A stretch of DNA of 64,000 nucleotides from Butyricimonas paravirosa (GTDB lineage: Bacteria > Bacteroidota > Bacteroidia > Bacteroidales > Marinifilaceae): the NCBI RefSeq assembly GCF_032878955.1, contig NZ_CP043839.1, positions 744,001-808,000 on the forward strand, in the 5' to 3' direction. Positions 1-8,973 of the stretch are shown in pieces. Numbering within the stretch: the stretch's first letter is position 1; each line of letters begins with the position of its first letter. The notes under the pieces were generated by a model. That model made no database searches, was not told where the DNA came from, and saw only the letters and a program-made list of their open reading frames with translations. The position numbers and the translations under genes are program-made.

Positions 1-187
1 CACTCCGTGCCACCTCTTTCTTCCCCTGCCTGAGGGGAAGTACCCTGAAGGGGGATGGGGAGGGAGAACAAAGGAGTAGCTGGTGACTCTTCCCGAAGGC
101 AGGGAGTATTTTAGCTCTCCCTCTGTTTATAGAGGGAGTACGGCGAAGCCGGGAGGGAGTTTGAAAAATGACTTTTAGGAAAGCCCC
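1..187 (-). repeat. MITE-like repeat, copy 1 (left end outside window)
   Basis: The segment is rich in short hairpins, such as the paired CTCCCTCTGTTTATAGAGGGAG at about 117-138. It ends in a degenerate terminal sequence, AAAATGACTTTTAGGAAAGCCCC. It matches the reverse complement of the repeat at 11371-11556 along most of its length, so the two copies are inverted. No coding potential is seen. The true left end is cut off by the window start. Confidence 0.7.
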
Positions 188-503
188 TTGAAGGGGGTAG
201 ACCATCATAGTAAGATAACTTCAGTCGAGTTCAATCCTAAATTTTCACAAATTCATGTAAATTATCATTACTAAATTTCAATCATACACGAACCATATTG
301 CGAGCCGCTCCCATTCCGCTCCCATTCCTCCCCTATTCCCCTCCTATCACAATAACAAAAAATAGACATTTATTAGTATATAGAATGATTTGGTTACATT
401 TATAATAACAGCATGATCACATAATAATAGCCATATCTAATAACAACTCCCAATAAACATTTCTTTCACAGGAACAAAACACGATTTACACACGTTACAT
501 GAA
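188..503. other. AT-rich intergenic region with a short tandem repeat
   Basis: No gene is seen here. At 305-337 there are two perfect copies and one degenerate copy of the 11-bp unit CCGCTCCCATT. The rest is AT-rich sequence downstream of lgt. Confidence 0.5.
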
Positions 504-1340
504 TCACCGTGTCGTATTCTTTTTACACTTAAACCTGCGAATCAACAGGAATAGACCCAATAAGATAAACGGAATACTCAACACCTGTCCCACGTCCAAG
601 GTCATTTGATCCTCGAAAGGGACTTGCCTTTCCTTGACAAATTCAATCAAAAAACGAGCCACGAAAACCCAGACAAGGGTATTCCCTAAAAGTACTCCCC
701 GATAACACTTCAACCCGATTCGTCGGTAAAGCAACAAATTTATCCCGAAAATAAAGAAATAGACCAAGGCTTCATAAATTTGAGCCGGATGACGGGGTAC
801 CGAATCTATCTGTTCGAAAACAAAAGCCCATGACACGTTGGTTTCGATTCCGATAATCTCGGAATTGGCCAAGTTTCCCAAACGAATACACCCCGCCGCT
901 AAAGGTAAAACGAGAGCAATCGTGTCAAGTGTCCGTAACACGTTCTCACCCGTTATCCGGGAATAAATCACCATGGCAATCATCCACCCGACAAGCCCTC
1001 CATGACTGGCCATTCCCTGATAACCGGAAAAAATAACACTTCCATCCGACTTAACCCGTATCGGGAGCAAAATTTCCAATGGATGTGCGAAATAATACGC
1101 GTACTCGTAAATCAGGCAATGGCCCAAACGTGCCCCTAGAAACAAGCCGGCAATACTCAGCATCACGAGTATCTGGAGATGCTCCCACGGTATCCCGTTT
1201 TCCCGGTAAACACGTTTCAGTATCCACACGGACGCCACGGTCCCCGCAATCAACAGCAAACTGTAATACATGACAGGGATTCCTCCTACCCAAAACGCAA
1301 CGGGATCTATGTTCCATTCTATATAATTCATCAAGGACAA
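504..1340 (-). CDS. lgt: prolipoprotein diacylglyceryl transferase Lgt
   Basis: Lgt transfers the diacylglyceryl group of phosphatidylglycerol to the lipobox cysteine of prolipoproteins at the inner membrane. The 278-residue product has about seven hydrophobic segments. It carries the family landmarks: SHGG in the middle, the signature GCIRLGNLANSEI, HPAQIYEA, and RFLIEFVKE near the C-terminus. Length is normal for the family. A second Met three codons in (1331) is an alternative start. It is divergent from the ECF sigma gene, with about 70 bp between the start codons. It is probably a chromosomal housekeeping gene rather than part of the neighbouring uptake locus. Confidence 0.95.
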   Translation of the reverse strand: MSLMNYIEWNIDPVAFWVGGIPVMYYSLLLIAGTVASVWILKRVYRENGIPWEHLQILVMLSIAGLFLGARLGHCLIYEYAYYFAHPLEILLPIRVKSDGSVIFSGYQGMASHGGLVGWMIAMVIYSRITGENVLRTLDTIALVLPLAAGCIRLGNLANSEIIGIETNVSWAFVFEQIDSVPRHPAQIYEALVYFFIFGINLLLYRRIGLKCYRGVLLGNTLVWVFVARFLIEFVKERQVPFEDQMTLDVGQVLSIPFILLGLFLLIRRFKCKKNTTR

Positions 1341-1358
1341 AAATACATTTTAAAATAT

Positions 1359-1388
1359 GTTGATCCAATCAAAAATATCCTATATTTG
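1359..1388 (+). promoter_or_regulatory. Bacteroidetes-type promoter of the ECF sigma gene
   Basis: TATATTTG at 1381-1388 fits the TAnnTTTG -7 consensus of Bacteroidetes. A TTGA-type -33 element lies about 19 bp upstream. Transcription from here would start only a few bases before the ATG at 1411, which supports that start over the upstream in-frame ATG at 1357. Confidence 0.6.
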
Positions 1389-1410
1389 TACACGTATAAC
1401 GTGTATGTGT

Positions 1411-1968
1411 ATGAAAAACCATGATCAGCTTTTGGTTGAAGAATTAAAAAACGGAAAAGAGAGAACACTAAAAAGCTTTTATGAAGAGTATTTTGCCCTA
1501 TTTGTCTCTTTTGCGAACAATTTGTTGCCTTCCGAAGAAGAATGCAAGGACGTGGTACATGATGTTTTTCTAAAATACTGGAATACCCGAAATGATTTCG
1601 ACAATTTAATAGCCATAAGAGCTTTTTTCTACAAATCAATCCGTAATACGTGTCTAAACCTAATTCGTCATCAACAAGTGCAAAATAAATATCTCGCAGA
1701 GAACCTTCAGTACTTAGAAAGCGAAAGTTTTATGCACGAGACTGTCATGAAAGAAGAAATATTCCATGTCATTCATCAAGAAATCAGCCACCTCACGGAA
1801 ATGGAGCAAAAAGTATTGTTGCTCACGCTAGAGGAAAAATCAAACGAAGAGATCGCTCAAGAGCTGGGAATTGCCGTCTCTACCGTGAAAAGCCATAAGG
1901 CAAAAGGTTACGCGGTACTAAGGGAAAAACTACAATATTTAAAAATATTGTTACTTTTACTCTCTTGA
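1411..1968 (+). CDS. ECF (sigma-70 family) RNA polymerase sigma factor
   Basis: This 185-residue protein has sigma region 2 (about residues 20-90, including the DVVHDVFLKYW stretch) and region 4 (about 130-180, with an SNEEIAQELGIAVSTVKSHKAKG helix-turn-helix). It belongs to the Bacteroidetes ECF group that pairs with FecR anti-sigma factors and SusC receptors bearing an STN domain. Such sigma factors turn on the linked uptake operon when the receptor binds ligand. Unusually, a toxin-antitoxin-like pair separates it from its FecR partner at 2805. The start at 1411 is chosen because the -7 box lies just upstream and the residues encoded before it look like non-coding sequence. Confidence 0.9.
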   Translation: MKNHDQLLVEELKNGKERTLKSFYEEYFALFVSFANNLLPSEEECKDVVHDVFLKYWNTRNDFDNLIAIRAFFYKSIRNTCLNLIRHQQVQNKYLAENLQYLESESFMHETVMKEEIFHVIHQEISHLTEMEQKVLLLTLEEKSNEEIAQELGIAVSTVKSHKAKGYAVLREKLQYLKILLLLLS

Positions 1969-1994
1969 TATTTCATTTTTTCTCACTACCTTTG
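1965..1994 (+). promoter_or_regulatory. promoter of the toxin-antitoxin-like pair
   Basis: TACCTTTG at 1987-1994 matches the TAnnTTTG -7 box, and TTG at 1965 lies at suitable -33 spacing. An AAAGGAG ribosome binding site follows at about 2008-2014. The pair therefore seems to have its own promoter rather than depending on the sigma gene. Confidence 0.6.
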
Positions 1995-2022
1995 ATTATA
2001 ATAAAAGAAAGGAGTATAGACA

Positions 2023-2274
2023 ATGACAAGCATGGAACTAGAAGCTTACAAGGCCGAGTTAGCACGGGAAATACTGACGACGAATAGTCGTAACGTGCTA
2101 GACGAGGTGAAACGCCTGCTCGACAAGTTAAAGAAAAAAGCACCAAAGCAGGAAGAAGATACGATCAGCAAGGAAGAAATTCTGGCGGGGATAGATGCTG
2201 GCCTAAAAGACGTAAAAGCTAAAAGAACAAGACCTGCAACAGAATTACTTCGAGAATTATACGATGAACTATAA
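2023..2274 (+). CDS. small antitoxin-like protein of a type II TA pair
   Basis: This is an 83-residue, highly charged, helical protein. It overlaps the next gene by 11 bp, as is typical of antitoxin-toxin operons. Its C-terminal half, rich in Lys, Arg and Glu, resembles the toxin-neutralising tails of such antitoxins. No clear DNA-binding fold is recognised. The role is inferred from gene order and from the RelE/ParE-like partner. A strong ribosome binding site lies 8-14 bases upstream. Confidence 0.6.
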   Translation: MTSMELEAYKAELAREILTTNSRNVLDEVKRLLDKLKKKAPKQEEDTISKEEILAGIDAGLKDVKAKRTRPATELLRELYDEL

Positions 2275-2605
2275 CATAGAAACTTCGGAATCTTTTGACA
2301 AGGAAGCCAAAAGACTATTAAAACACTATGCTTCATTTGCCGGGGATTATAATAAATTACTCGAAGAGTTAAGCCAAAACCCACAACTAGGAACAGATCT
2401 CGGCGGTGGTCTTCGCAAAATTCGCATGAAGATTACTTCCAAAGGAAAAGGCAAAAGTGGCGGCGCACGGGTAATCTCGTTCACGGTTATCCTGTCCGCG
2501 CAAGACGCCACGCTCAATCTTCTTTATATTTACGACAAATCCGAACGCACCTCCATCAGCAAGAAAGAAATCGAGGAGTTACTCCAGAAAAACGGGTTAA
2601 AGTGA
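2264..2605 (+). CDS. RelE/ParE-like toxin
   Basis: The 113-residue product begins with a typical ETSESFDKEAKRLLKHY segment. It continues with GGGLRKIRMKITSKGKGKSGGARVI, the pattern of RelE/HigB-like mRNA interferases and ParE-like toxins that bind the ribosome or gyrase. The C-terminus has the expected hydrophobic strand (LNLLYIYDKSE). Which target it uses cannot be told. It sits between an ECF sigma factor and its FecR partner, an odd place for a TA module. Confidence 0.75.
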   Translation: MNYNIETSESFDKEAKRLLKHYASFAGDYNKLLEELSQNPQLGTDLGGGLRKIRMKITSKGKGKSGGARVISFTVILSAQDATLNLLYIYDKSERTSISKKEIEELLQKNGLK

Positions 2606-2804
2606 TCTATTACCGGGACCTTCTCTTTTATATTTTCAGCCTGCCACGCTTTTTTACTCAAAAAACACATTTCATAATACACTGAATTCCAATATTTACA
2701 CGAGCAAAATTTAGAGTGTATTCATTTTTTTATAAAAAAAATCACTTTTTGTCTCCATCCAAACCTTAACGAGCGTGTTTCTTATATGAAAATAGGAAAT
2801 AAAA

Positions 2805-3947
2805 ATGAAGAGACAAATTGAAGAAACGATAAAACAGGCCCTTCGAATCGGGCAGTACCTCACGGGAAAGAACAAGAGTGAGGAAAATACGGGAAACTCG
2901 CCTCGAGAGGAAGACGAGAAAATCGTACGGGAAGTTTTATCCAAACAAAACATAGAAAACAAGCTAGAACAATATAACCGTTTAAATTCCGACATTGAAG
3001 GAAGCTGGAAAAAATGGCAAGCAACCCGAAACCGTCATACACGGATCATTCGTTATCGGGTTATAGGTATAGCTGCCACGATAGCCTTATTGCTCGCCAT
3101 CGGCTCTTACTGGTTCTATCCCGAAAATACCTCCCCTATTCCTGTTCACACGGCTCAAATTCAGGCTGGAAGTTTCAGGGCAACTTTATACACCGGGGAC
3201 AATAAGGTGATCGAAATCAAGGAAAATATGCAAGCCGTGTTAACTCAGGATTCATCCGTTGTCGTAGCTCATAACGAATTAAAACATTCCGCAGTTACCG
3301 GAGCCTCGACAATAAACACCCTGGTGGTTCCCAAGGGTGGAGAATTCTCTCTCGTACTGGCCGATGGCACGAAAATCTGGTTAAATGCTGACTCCCGTCT
3401 AAAATATCCGACCTCTTTCTCCGGTGACAAACGAGAAGTTGAACTGGAAGGAGAGGCTTATTTTGAGGTACAACACGACGATCAAACACCTTTCTTCGTG
3501 AAAACATCCCAGTCAACCATCCGGGTTTACGGGACAACCTTCAACGTGAAAGCTTACTCGGACGACTCGTTCCAAAAGACAACGCTCGAAAGCGGTTCTA
3601 TCGGTTTATTTGTTGATGACAAAGAATACCGGTTAACCCCAAACGAACAAGCAATATTAAACCCCTCGAAGGACGTGAAAATTTTAAAAGTAGATGCCCG
3701 CCAACAAAGCGTGTGGCGTCACGGACGTTTTCTCTTTGCCAACGAGAGACTGGAAGACATTATGGCTCAACTGGGACGTTGGTATGACGTGAATATTTTC
3801 TTTGTCGGAACCCGAGCAAGAGAATTACATTTTAGCGGGGAAATTGACCGATACGAAAAGATTGACAAAGTATTACGCATGATTGAATTAACGACAAATA
3901 TATCATTCTCGATCAACGGGAAAACAATCACGATCACACCGGAATAA
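2805..3947 (+). CDS. FecR-family anti-sigma factor
   Basis: The 380-residue protein has a cytoplasmic N-terminal region (1-80) and one membrane helix near residues 84-104 (IGIAATIALLLAIGSYWFY). A periplasmic FecR domain (about 170-270, VPKGGEFSLVLADGTKIWLNADS) and a C-terminal DUF4974/STN-like domain follow. It should hold the ECF sigma factor inactive until the SusC receptor signals through its STN domain. It lies 200 bp after the toxin gene and 88 bp before the SusC gene, with which it is probably regulated. Confidence 0.92.
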   Translation: MKRQIEETIKQALRIGQYLTGKNKSEENTGNSPREEDEKIVREVLSKQNIENKLEQYNRLNSDIEGSWKKWQATRNRHTRIIRYRVIGIAATIALLLAIGSYWFYPENTSPIPVHTAQIQAGSFRATLYTGDNKVIEIKENMQAVLTQDSSVVVAHNELKHSAVTGASTINTLVVPKGGEFSLVLADGTKIWLNADSRLKYPTSFSGDKREVELEGEAYFEVQHDDQTPFFVKTSQSTIRVYGTTFNVKAYSDDSFQKTTLESGSIGLFVDDKEYRLTPNEQAILNPSKDVKILKVDARQQSVWRHGRFLFANERLEDIMAQLGRWYDVNIFFVGTRARELHFSGEIDRYEKIDKVLRMIELTTNISFSINGKTITITPE

Positions 3948-4035
3948 AATTCTAAAACAATAAAATAGCCGGAGAAGACTTCGACCCCTACTCCGGCGGA
4001 ACTCAAACGAAGTTGAATTACTAAATGACAAAGTT

Positions 4036-7000
4036 ATGAAAAAAAACAGAAACACTTGTCACTTAACAGGAAAAGTGTTGTCAAAAGGTTACAGAATCAT
4101 GAAACTAACATTTATCATGATCATGGGATTCACCCTCGCATCATTTGCAGAGGGAAGAGCCCAAACAGAAAGGATTAATTTCAAAGTTGACCGGATTCCG
4201 GCAGAAATGGTAATCCAACAATTAAAAGAACTCACCCATTATCGGTTTCTTTACAATCACGAAGAAATCAGACAATTACCGGCGAAACAAATTGAAGTGA
4301 AAAATGCCACGATCGAAGAAGTTCTTCAAATCTTTTTATCCGGTTCTAAATTGGCTTACACGATTGAAGACGATGTGATCATCATCTCTCCGAAATTAAA
4401 AAGCCAAACAGCGCAACAAGTGAAAGCAATTCGAATCACGGGTAAAGTGCGGGACGAGCAAAAACAAGGCTTACCCGGAGTGACCATTCAGGTAAAAGGT
4501 ACAGAATTCGGTGCTGCCACTGACGTGAATGGCACATACACACTCTCTATCCCGAACAATATCGGTCAAAACTTTACACTTGTATTCTCGTTCGTCGGGA
4601 TGCAGACACAAGAAATTACTTACACGGGTAAAGATACCATCGACGTGGTTTTACGGGAAAATGTGAAAGCAGTTGACGAGGTGGTTGTCGTGGGATATGG
4701 AACCACCAAACAGAAAGACTTCACGGGATCTGTTTCATCCGTAAAAACAAGAGAAATCAGGGATGTACCGTTCATCAGCGTGGACGACGCGTTGGCCGGA
4801 AAAGCATCAGGTGTTTCCGTGGTAAAGGCAGACGGTTCCCCCGGTGGTGCAGTTCGTATCCGTATTCGCGGTGGTGCATCGTTGTTGGGAACGAATGACC
4901 CGCTATACGTGATTGACGGGATTCCAACCGTGGTTTCAGACAATTACATCAACGGACAATCGGATATTACCAACCCGTTGGAGGCTGCCAACTACGGGGA
5001 TGACTTCAACAATAGCGTGGAAGGAGCCTTCTCTCGCGGTTTGAATAATCTATCGGGTTTGAATATAGCGGATATCGAAAGCATCGACATCTTAAAAGAT
5101 GCATCAGCAACGGCTATTTACGGATCGAAAGCCGCCAATGGAGTCGTGATCATCACCACCAAAAAAGGACGAAAAGACACGAAACCTCAATTAAATCTAA
5201 ATTACTATATTGGCTTTACGAACCCGATCAAAGAAAAAGTCTTGAATGCAGAGCAATATAAATCAGCACTGAAGGACGCGGCCCAAAGATTCCTTACGGC
5301 ACGAGAAGATGCAGGTAAACCGATGACGGGTAGCCAGGTTGAGCAAGCGCAACGCATCATAAACGATCCGGCTTTCTTTGGAAATGCAGACACGGATTGG
5401 CTTGATTTGGTTTTACGTACAGGAACTTCTCAGAACGTAGACGTTTCAGTTGCCGGAGGTGGAGCCAATTCAAGGTACTATACCTCTCTCTCGTATACCG
5501 GACAAGACGGAACTTTGATCGGAACCGACTTCATGAGAATCTCCGGAAAAATCAGTTTGGATACCGATGTTTCGAATTACTTCAGATTATATACCAATTT
5601 AAATTTCGGGTACACGAAAAACAATATCACTAACGGTATATACGGTCAAGCACTTACCGCACCTCCAACTTTCTCCCCGTATAATGAAGACGGAACTTAT
5701 GCCGCCCTCGGCGACTTGAACAATGACTACCGGGGATATCAAAACCCATTGGCCGTAGCAGCCGGAACAAACCGGGCAAAAACGTATTCTTTCATGGGTT
5801 CCGTGGCCGGAGAAGTCACCTTTTTGAAAGATTTCAAATTCAAGAGTACCGTTTCAATCAATTATAATAATTATAACCAGTTAAATTACGTTCCGAGTTT
5901 TGTTGAAGTCGGAGGATTCTATGGACGGGAGGATTCTCAAGGAGGAATGGGTACACAGGCACAATCAACTGTAATTGACGTTTTCTTCGAGAACACGTTA
6001 ACCTACGACAAAGAGTTCAACGAAAACCACAGATTGAACGTGCTGGCGGGAACTTCATGGGAAGATCACCGGAAAGACTACTTCTCGGCAAGTGGACGCG
6101 GTTATCCGGACGATGATTACCTGAACAATTTAAGTTCCGCCTCCATCGCGGCTAATGTAAAAGGTTCTAATCCGGAAAGTCGGACTTCATTACTGTCATT
6201 CTATGTTAGAGCTAACTACGTGTGGAAAGATCGTTATCTATTCACCTTCACGGGACGTGCCGATGCCTCTTCAAAATTTGCACCGGACAATCAATACGGG
6301 TTCTTCCCTTCCGGGGCTATCGCTTGGAGAATTTCTGAAGAGAACTTCTTGAACATGGTCGAATGGATTGACGAAATCAAAGTTCGAGCCAGTATGGGAA
6401 AAACCGGAACACAAAGTATTGGAGACCATATGTGGCGCACACTTTACAGCCCGGTATCCTACGGAGACAAGAATGCGTTGATTCCTACCCAACTCGGAAA
6501 CGACAAAATCAAATGGGAATCTACCGTACAAAAAGACCTTGGTTTAGATTTTTCTTTCATGCGCGGGCGTTTAGGAGGTACTTTCGGATATTACCACAAG
6601 GTTACTGACGGAACTTTACTTAACATGACTCCGGCTCCGAGTAGTTCTTATTCAACCGTCGTTTTCAATATTGCCAAAATACGAAATCAAGGATTAGAGT
6701 TCGACATACATGGTGACTTTATTCGTAAAAAAGATTTCCGCTGGACAGGAAGTTTAAATATTTCTCGCAATGTATCGAAAGTTTTGGATATAAACGGTGG
6801 TCCGTTCTCCGACCCGAATGATCGCGATGCATTAAACCTAGGTACAAGTGTCGTAAAAGAGGGAGAACCTCTAGGATTACTTTACGGAAGAGTTGCAACA
6901 GGAATCATAAAGACTCAAGAACAATTAGAAGCTGCCAAAGAAGCCTTCCCCCGTTGGTCTTCTTCCAGTCCATATTTAAACTTAGGAGATATCGCCTATG

Positions 7001-7539
7001 TATATGAAGATAATAGCTGGAAACAAGATGTCATTGGTCATGCAACTCCAGATTTCTTTGGAGGTTACACGAATACCATCACTTGGAAACGTCTCACATT
7101 AACAGCCTTATTCACATTCTCTTATGGAAATGACCTTATCTATCAGAAAGACGTCAGTGATTCCGGAATGTCAAGTTTGGCTAATCGAGGAACACGCGTA
7201 TTGAATCATTATAGTGAAGACAATACCTCGTCTAATCGTCCAAGAAGTATGTGGGGAACAACTTATATGCTAAGTAGTCTTAACGTATATGATGCTTCTT
7301 ATTTCAAATTAAAGACTTTATCATTAAGCTATAATCTACCGGAAAGCATTTGTCGGAAAGTTCGGATTAAATCTGCATCTGTGTATGGAACAGCAACTAA
7401 TGTATTCACCATTACCTCTTACCCCGGACCCGACCCGGAAGTCAGTGACGATCCGACTAGTGTTATCGGTGGAGGACGGGATGTCAGTACCTATCCCACG
7501 GTGAAATCATACACCTTTGGAATAAGAATTAATTTCTAA
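4036..7539 (+). CDS. SusC/RagA-family TonB-dependent outer-membrane receptor with STN domain
   Basis: The 1167-residue protein has an N-terminal signal segment and an STN (secretin/TonB N-terminus) domain at about 45-115 that contacts FecR. A carboxypeptidase-regulatory-like beta domain (about 135-215), a TonB plug carrying the SusC signature KDASATAIYGSKAANGVVIITT near 353, and a beta-barrel ending in an aromatic residue (INF) follow. It transports a ligand across the outer membrane with the SusD partner 16 bp downstream. The two linked TlpA-like thioredoxins fit peptide or other non-glycan ligands better than a polysaccharide utilisation locus, since no glycosidase is nearby. That is inference. 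Confidence 0.95.
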   Translation: MKKNRNTCHLTGKVLSKGYRIMKLTFIMIMGFTLASFAEGRAQTERINFKVDRIPAEMVIQQLKELTHYRFLYNHEEIRQLPAKQIEVKNATIEEVLQIFLSGSKLAYTIEDDVIIISPKLKSQTAQQVKAIRITGKVRDEQKQGLPGVTIQVKGTEFGAATDVNGTYTLSIPNNIGQNFTLVFSFVGMQTQEITYTGKDTIDVVLRENVKAVDEVVVVGYGTTKQKDFTGSVSSVKTREIRDVPFISVDDALAGKASGVSVVKADGSPGGAVRIRIRGGASLLGTNDPLYVIDGIPTVVSDNYINGQSDITNPLEAANYGDDFNNSVEGAFSRGLNNLSGLNIADIESIDILKDASATAIYGSKAANGVVIITTKKGRKDTKPQLNLNYYIGFTNPIKEKVLNAEQYKSALKDAAQRFLTAREDAGKPMTGSQVEQAQRIINDPAFFGNADTDWLDLVLRTGTSQNVDVSVAGGGANSRYYTSLSYTGQDGTLIGTDFMRISGKISLDTDVSNYFRLYTNLNFGYTKNNITNGIYGQALTAPPTFSPYNEDGTYAALGDLNNDYRGYQNPLAVAAGTNRAKTYSFMGSVAGEVTFLKDFKFKSTVSINYNNYNQLNYVPSFVEVGGFYGREDSQGGMGTQAQSTVIDVFFENTLTYDKEFNENHRLNVLAGTSWEDHRKDYFSASGRGYPDDDYLNNLSSASIAANVKGSNPESRTSLLSFYVRANYVWKDRYLFTFTGRADASSKFAPDNQYGFFPSGAIAWRISEENFLNMVEWIDEIKVRASMGKTGTQSIGDHMWRTLYSPVSYGDKNALIPTQLGNDKIKWESTVQKDLGLDFSFMRGRLGGTFGYYHKVTDGTLLNMTPAPSSSYSTVVFNIAKIRNQGLEFDIHGDFIRKKDFRWTGSLNISRNVSKVLDINGGPFSDPNDRDALNLGTSVVKEGEPLGLLYGRVATGIIKTQEQLEAAKEAFPRWSSSSPYLNLGDIAYVYEDNSWKQDVIGHATPDFFGGYTNTITWKRLTLTALFTFSYGNDLIYQKDVSDSGMSSLANRGTRVLNHYSEDNTSSNRPRSMWGTTYMLSSLNVYDASYFKLKTLSLSYNLPESICRKVRIKSASVYGTATNVFTITSYPGPDPEVSDDPTSVIGGGRDVSTYPTVKSYTFGIRINF

Positions 7540-7555
7540 TCCTAAAAATAAAATC

Positions 7556-8962
7556 ATGAAACAAGTCATTATTTATATATTGTCCTTTTTGGGTATTCTT
7601 TCACAAATGAGTTGTGATGACCAACTGAATGCCTTACCCACTCAATCAAAAGTAGAGGGAAATGTAATCGTGGATCAAAAAAGCGCAGAGGTTGCATTAA
7701 ACGGGGTATATTACTGCTTCGCTGAAGGTGGGGACGACCGAGGTACACCTAGTACACAATGGGGCTATTCCCAAGAAATTGTTCCTGCTTATCTTTCCGG
7801 TTATATCACGCGAACCTACGGAGGGTCTCTAGATGAAAATGCAGAAGTTCAAGCAACGGACGGTTCTGCTGAAGGCATTTGGAGTTATAGTTACAAATTA
7901 ATCAATGCAGCCAATGGGGTTATCAAGCAAATGAACCCCCTTCCTACTTCTATGTTTGAGGGAGAACGGAAAGCAGAAATCATCGCAGAAGCCAAAATCA
8001 TGCGTGCTTACGGACATTACCACTTACTCCGGTATTTCACTCAATTCTACGATACGAAAAGCGAGTATGGGGCTTTATTACGTGATGAATTTGTCACGAC
8101 CACGAACATTGCACAATCAAGAGATAACGTGGCAAACACGTATAAACTGATTTTGGAAGATTTAGAAGAAGGCATCAAAAATGCCCCGTTGGAAAATAAG
8201 AATATTTACAGCAACCGCTGGATCGCCAAAGCCTTAAAAGCAAGAGTTCTGATCTTACGGGGAAATACCGAGGATTATGAAGAAGTGATCACGCTCACAA
8301 GCGACATCATCGAAAATGGTCCTTACGAACTTGAAGAACACGTGCGGGATATTTTCCAAACAAAAGGATTGACGAGTAAAGAAGTCATGTTAGGTATTCA
8401 ACCTCTTCCGAATCAGGTTACCCGATATGACACCTATATATATAATAATTCGGCTCAATACAAAGCAACTCCCATGTTCAAAAATTTATTGAAAGATGAT
8501 CCCAGGGAAGAATGGATGCTTGGGTTACTGAGTCCCGAGGATACCATTTATGCCATAACAAAATACGTCGGTGAGAAAATCGAAGAATGTTATGCTATTC
8601 GACTAACTGAAATGTACCTGTTAAAAGCAGAGGCTACGGTTCGTGCCGGAAAAGACCTGGGTGACGCCAAGGAACCTTTGAAAACCGTCATGGGACACGC
8701 CGGGATCACGGACTTTACAAAAATTGATGCTATCACAAACCGGGATGAATTGCTTTATGAAATCTACAAAGAGACGGTGAAAAACCTCATGTTTGAAGAT
8801 GGAATCGAATGGAGCATGCTACTTCGTTTCCCCATGGAAGTCATCCTAAAAGTAAAACCGGCCATCCGGGAGAAAAATTATATCATTCTCCCGATCCCAG
8901 CTGCCGAGTTCGAAAAAAATCCCACGATTGGGGATCAGAATCCGGGATATAGTAAAATCTAA
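7556..8962 (+). CDS. SusD/RagB-family nutrient-binding lipoprotein
   Basis: The 468-residue product starts with a lipoprotein signal peptide whose lipobox ends in Cys20 (SQMSC). TPR-like helices follow (KAEIIAEAKIMRAYGHYHLLRYF), typical of SusD proteins, and a C-terminal RagB/SusD region completes it. It would sit on the outer surface as a lid over the SusC channel and bind substrate. It is shorter than the common 500-600 residues, as often seen in SusD proteins of ECF/FecR-controlled loci. It is in one operon with the SusC gene. Confidence 0.92.
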   Translation: MKQVIIYILSFLGILSQMSCDDQLNALPTQSKVEGNVIVDQKSAEVALNGVYYCFAEGGDDRGTPSTQWGYSQEIVPAYLSGYITRTYGGSLDENAEVQATDGSAEGIWSYSYKLINAANGVIKQMNPLPTSMFEGERKAEIIAEAKIMRAYGHYHLLRYFTQFYDTKSEYGALLRDEFVTTTNIAQSRDNVANTYKLILEDLEEGIKNAPLENKNIYSNRWIAKALKARVLILRGNTEDYEEVITLTSDIIENGPYELEEHVRDIFQTKGLTSKEVMLGIQPLPNQVTRYDTYIYNNSAQYKATPMFKNLLKDDPREEWMLGLLSPEDTIYAITKYVGEKIEECYAIRLTEMYLLKAEATVRAGKDLGDAKEPLKTVMGHAGITDFTKIDAITNRDELLYEIYKETVKNLMFEDGIEWSMLLRFPMEVILKVKPAIREKNYIILPIPAAEFEKNPTIGDQNPGYSKI

Positions 8963-8973
8963 AAATTCGCCAT

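Noticed and set aside
305..337. Possible CRISPR-like array
   Set aside because: The 11-bp unit is directly tandem with no spacers. No other CRISPR-like repeat-spacer pattern was noticed in the window.
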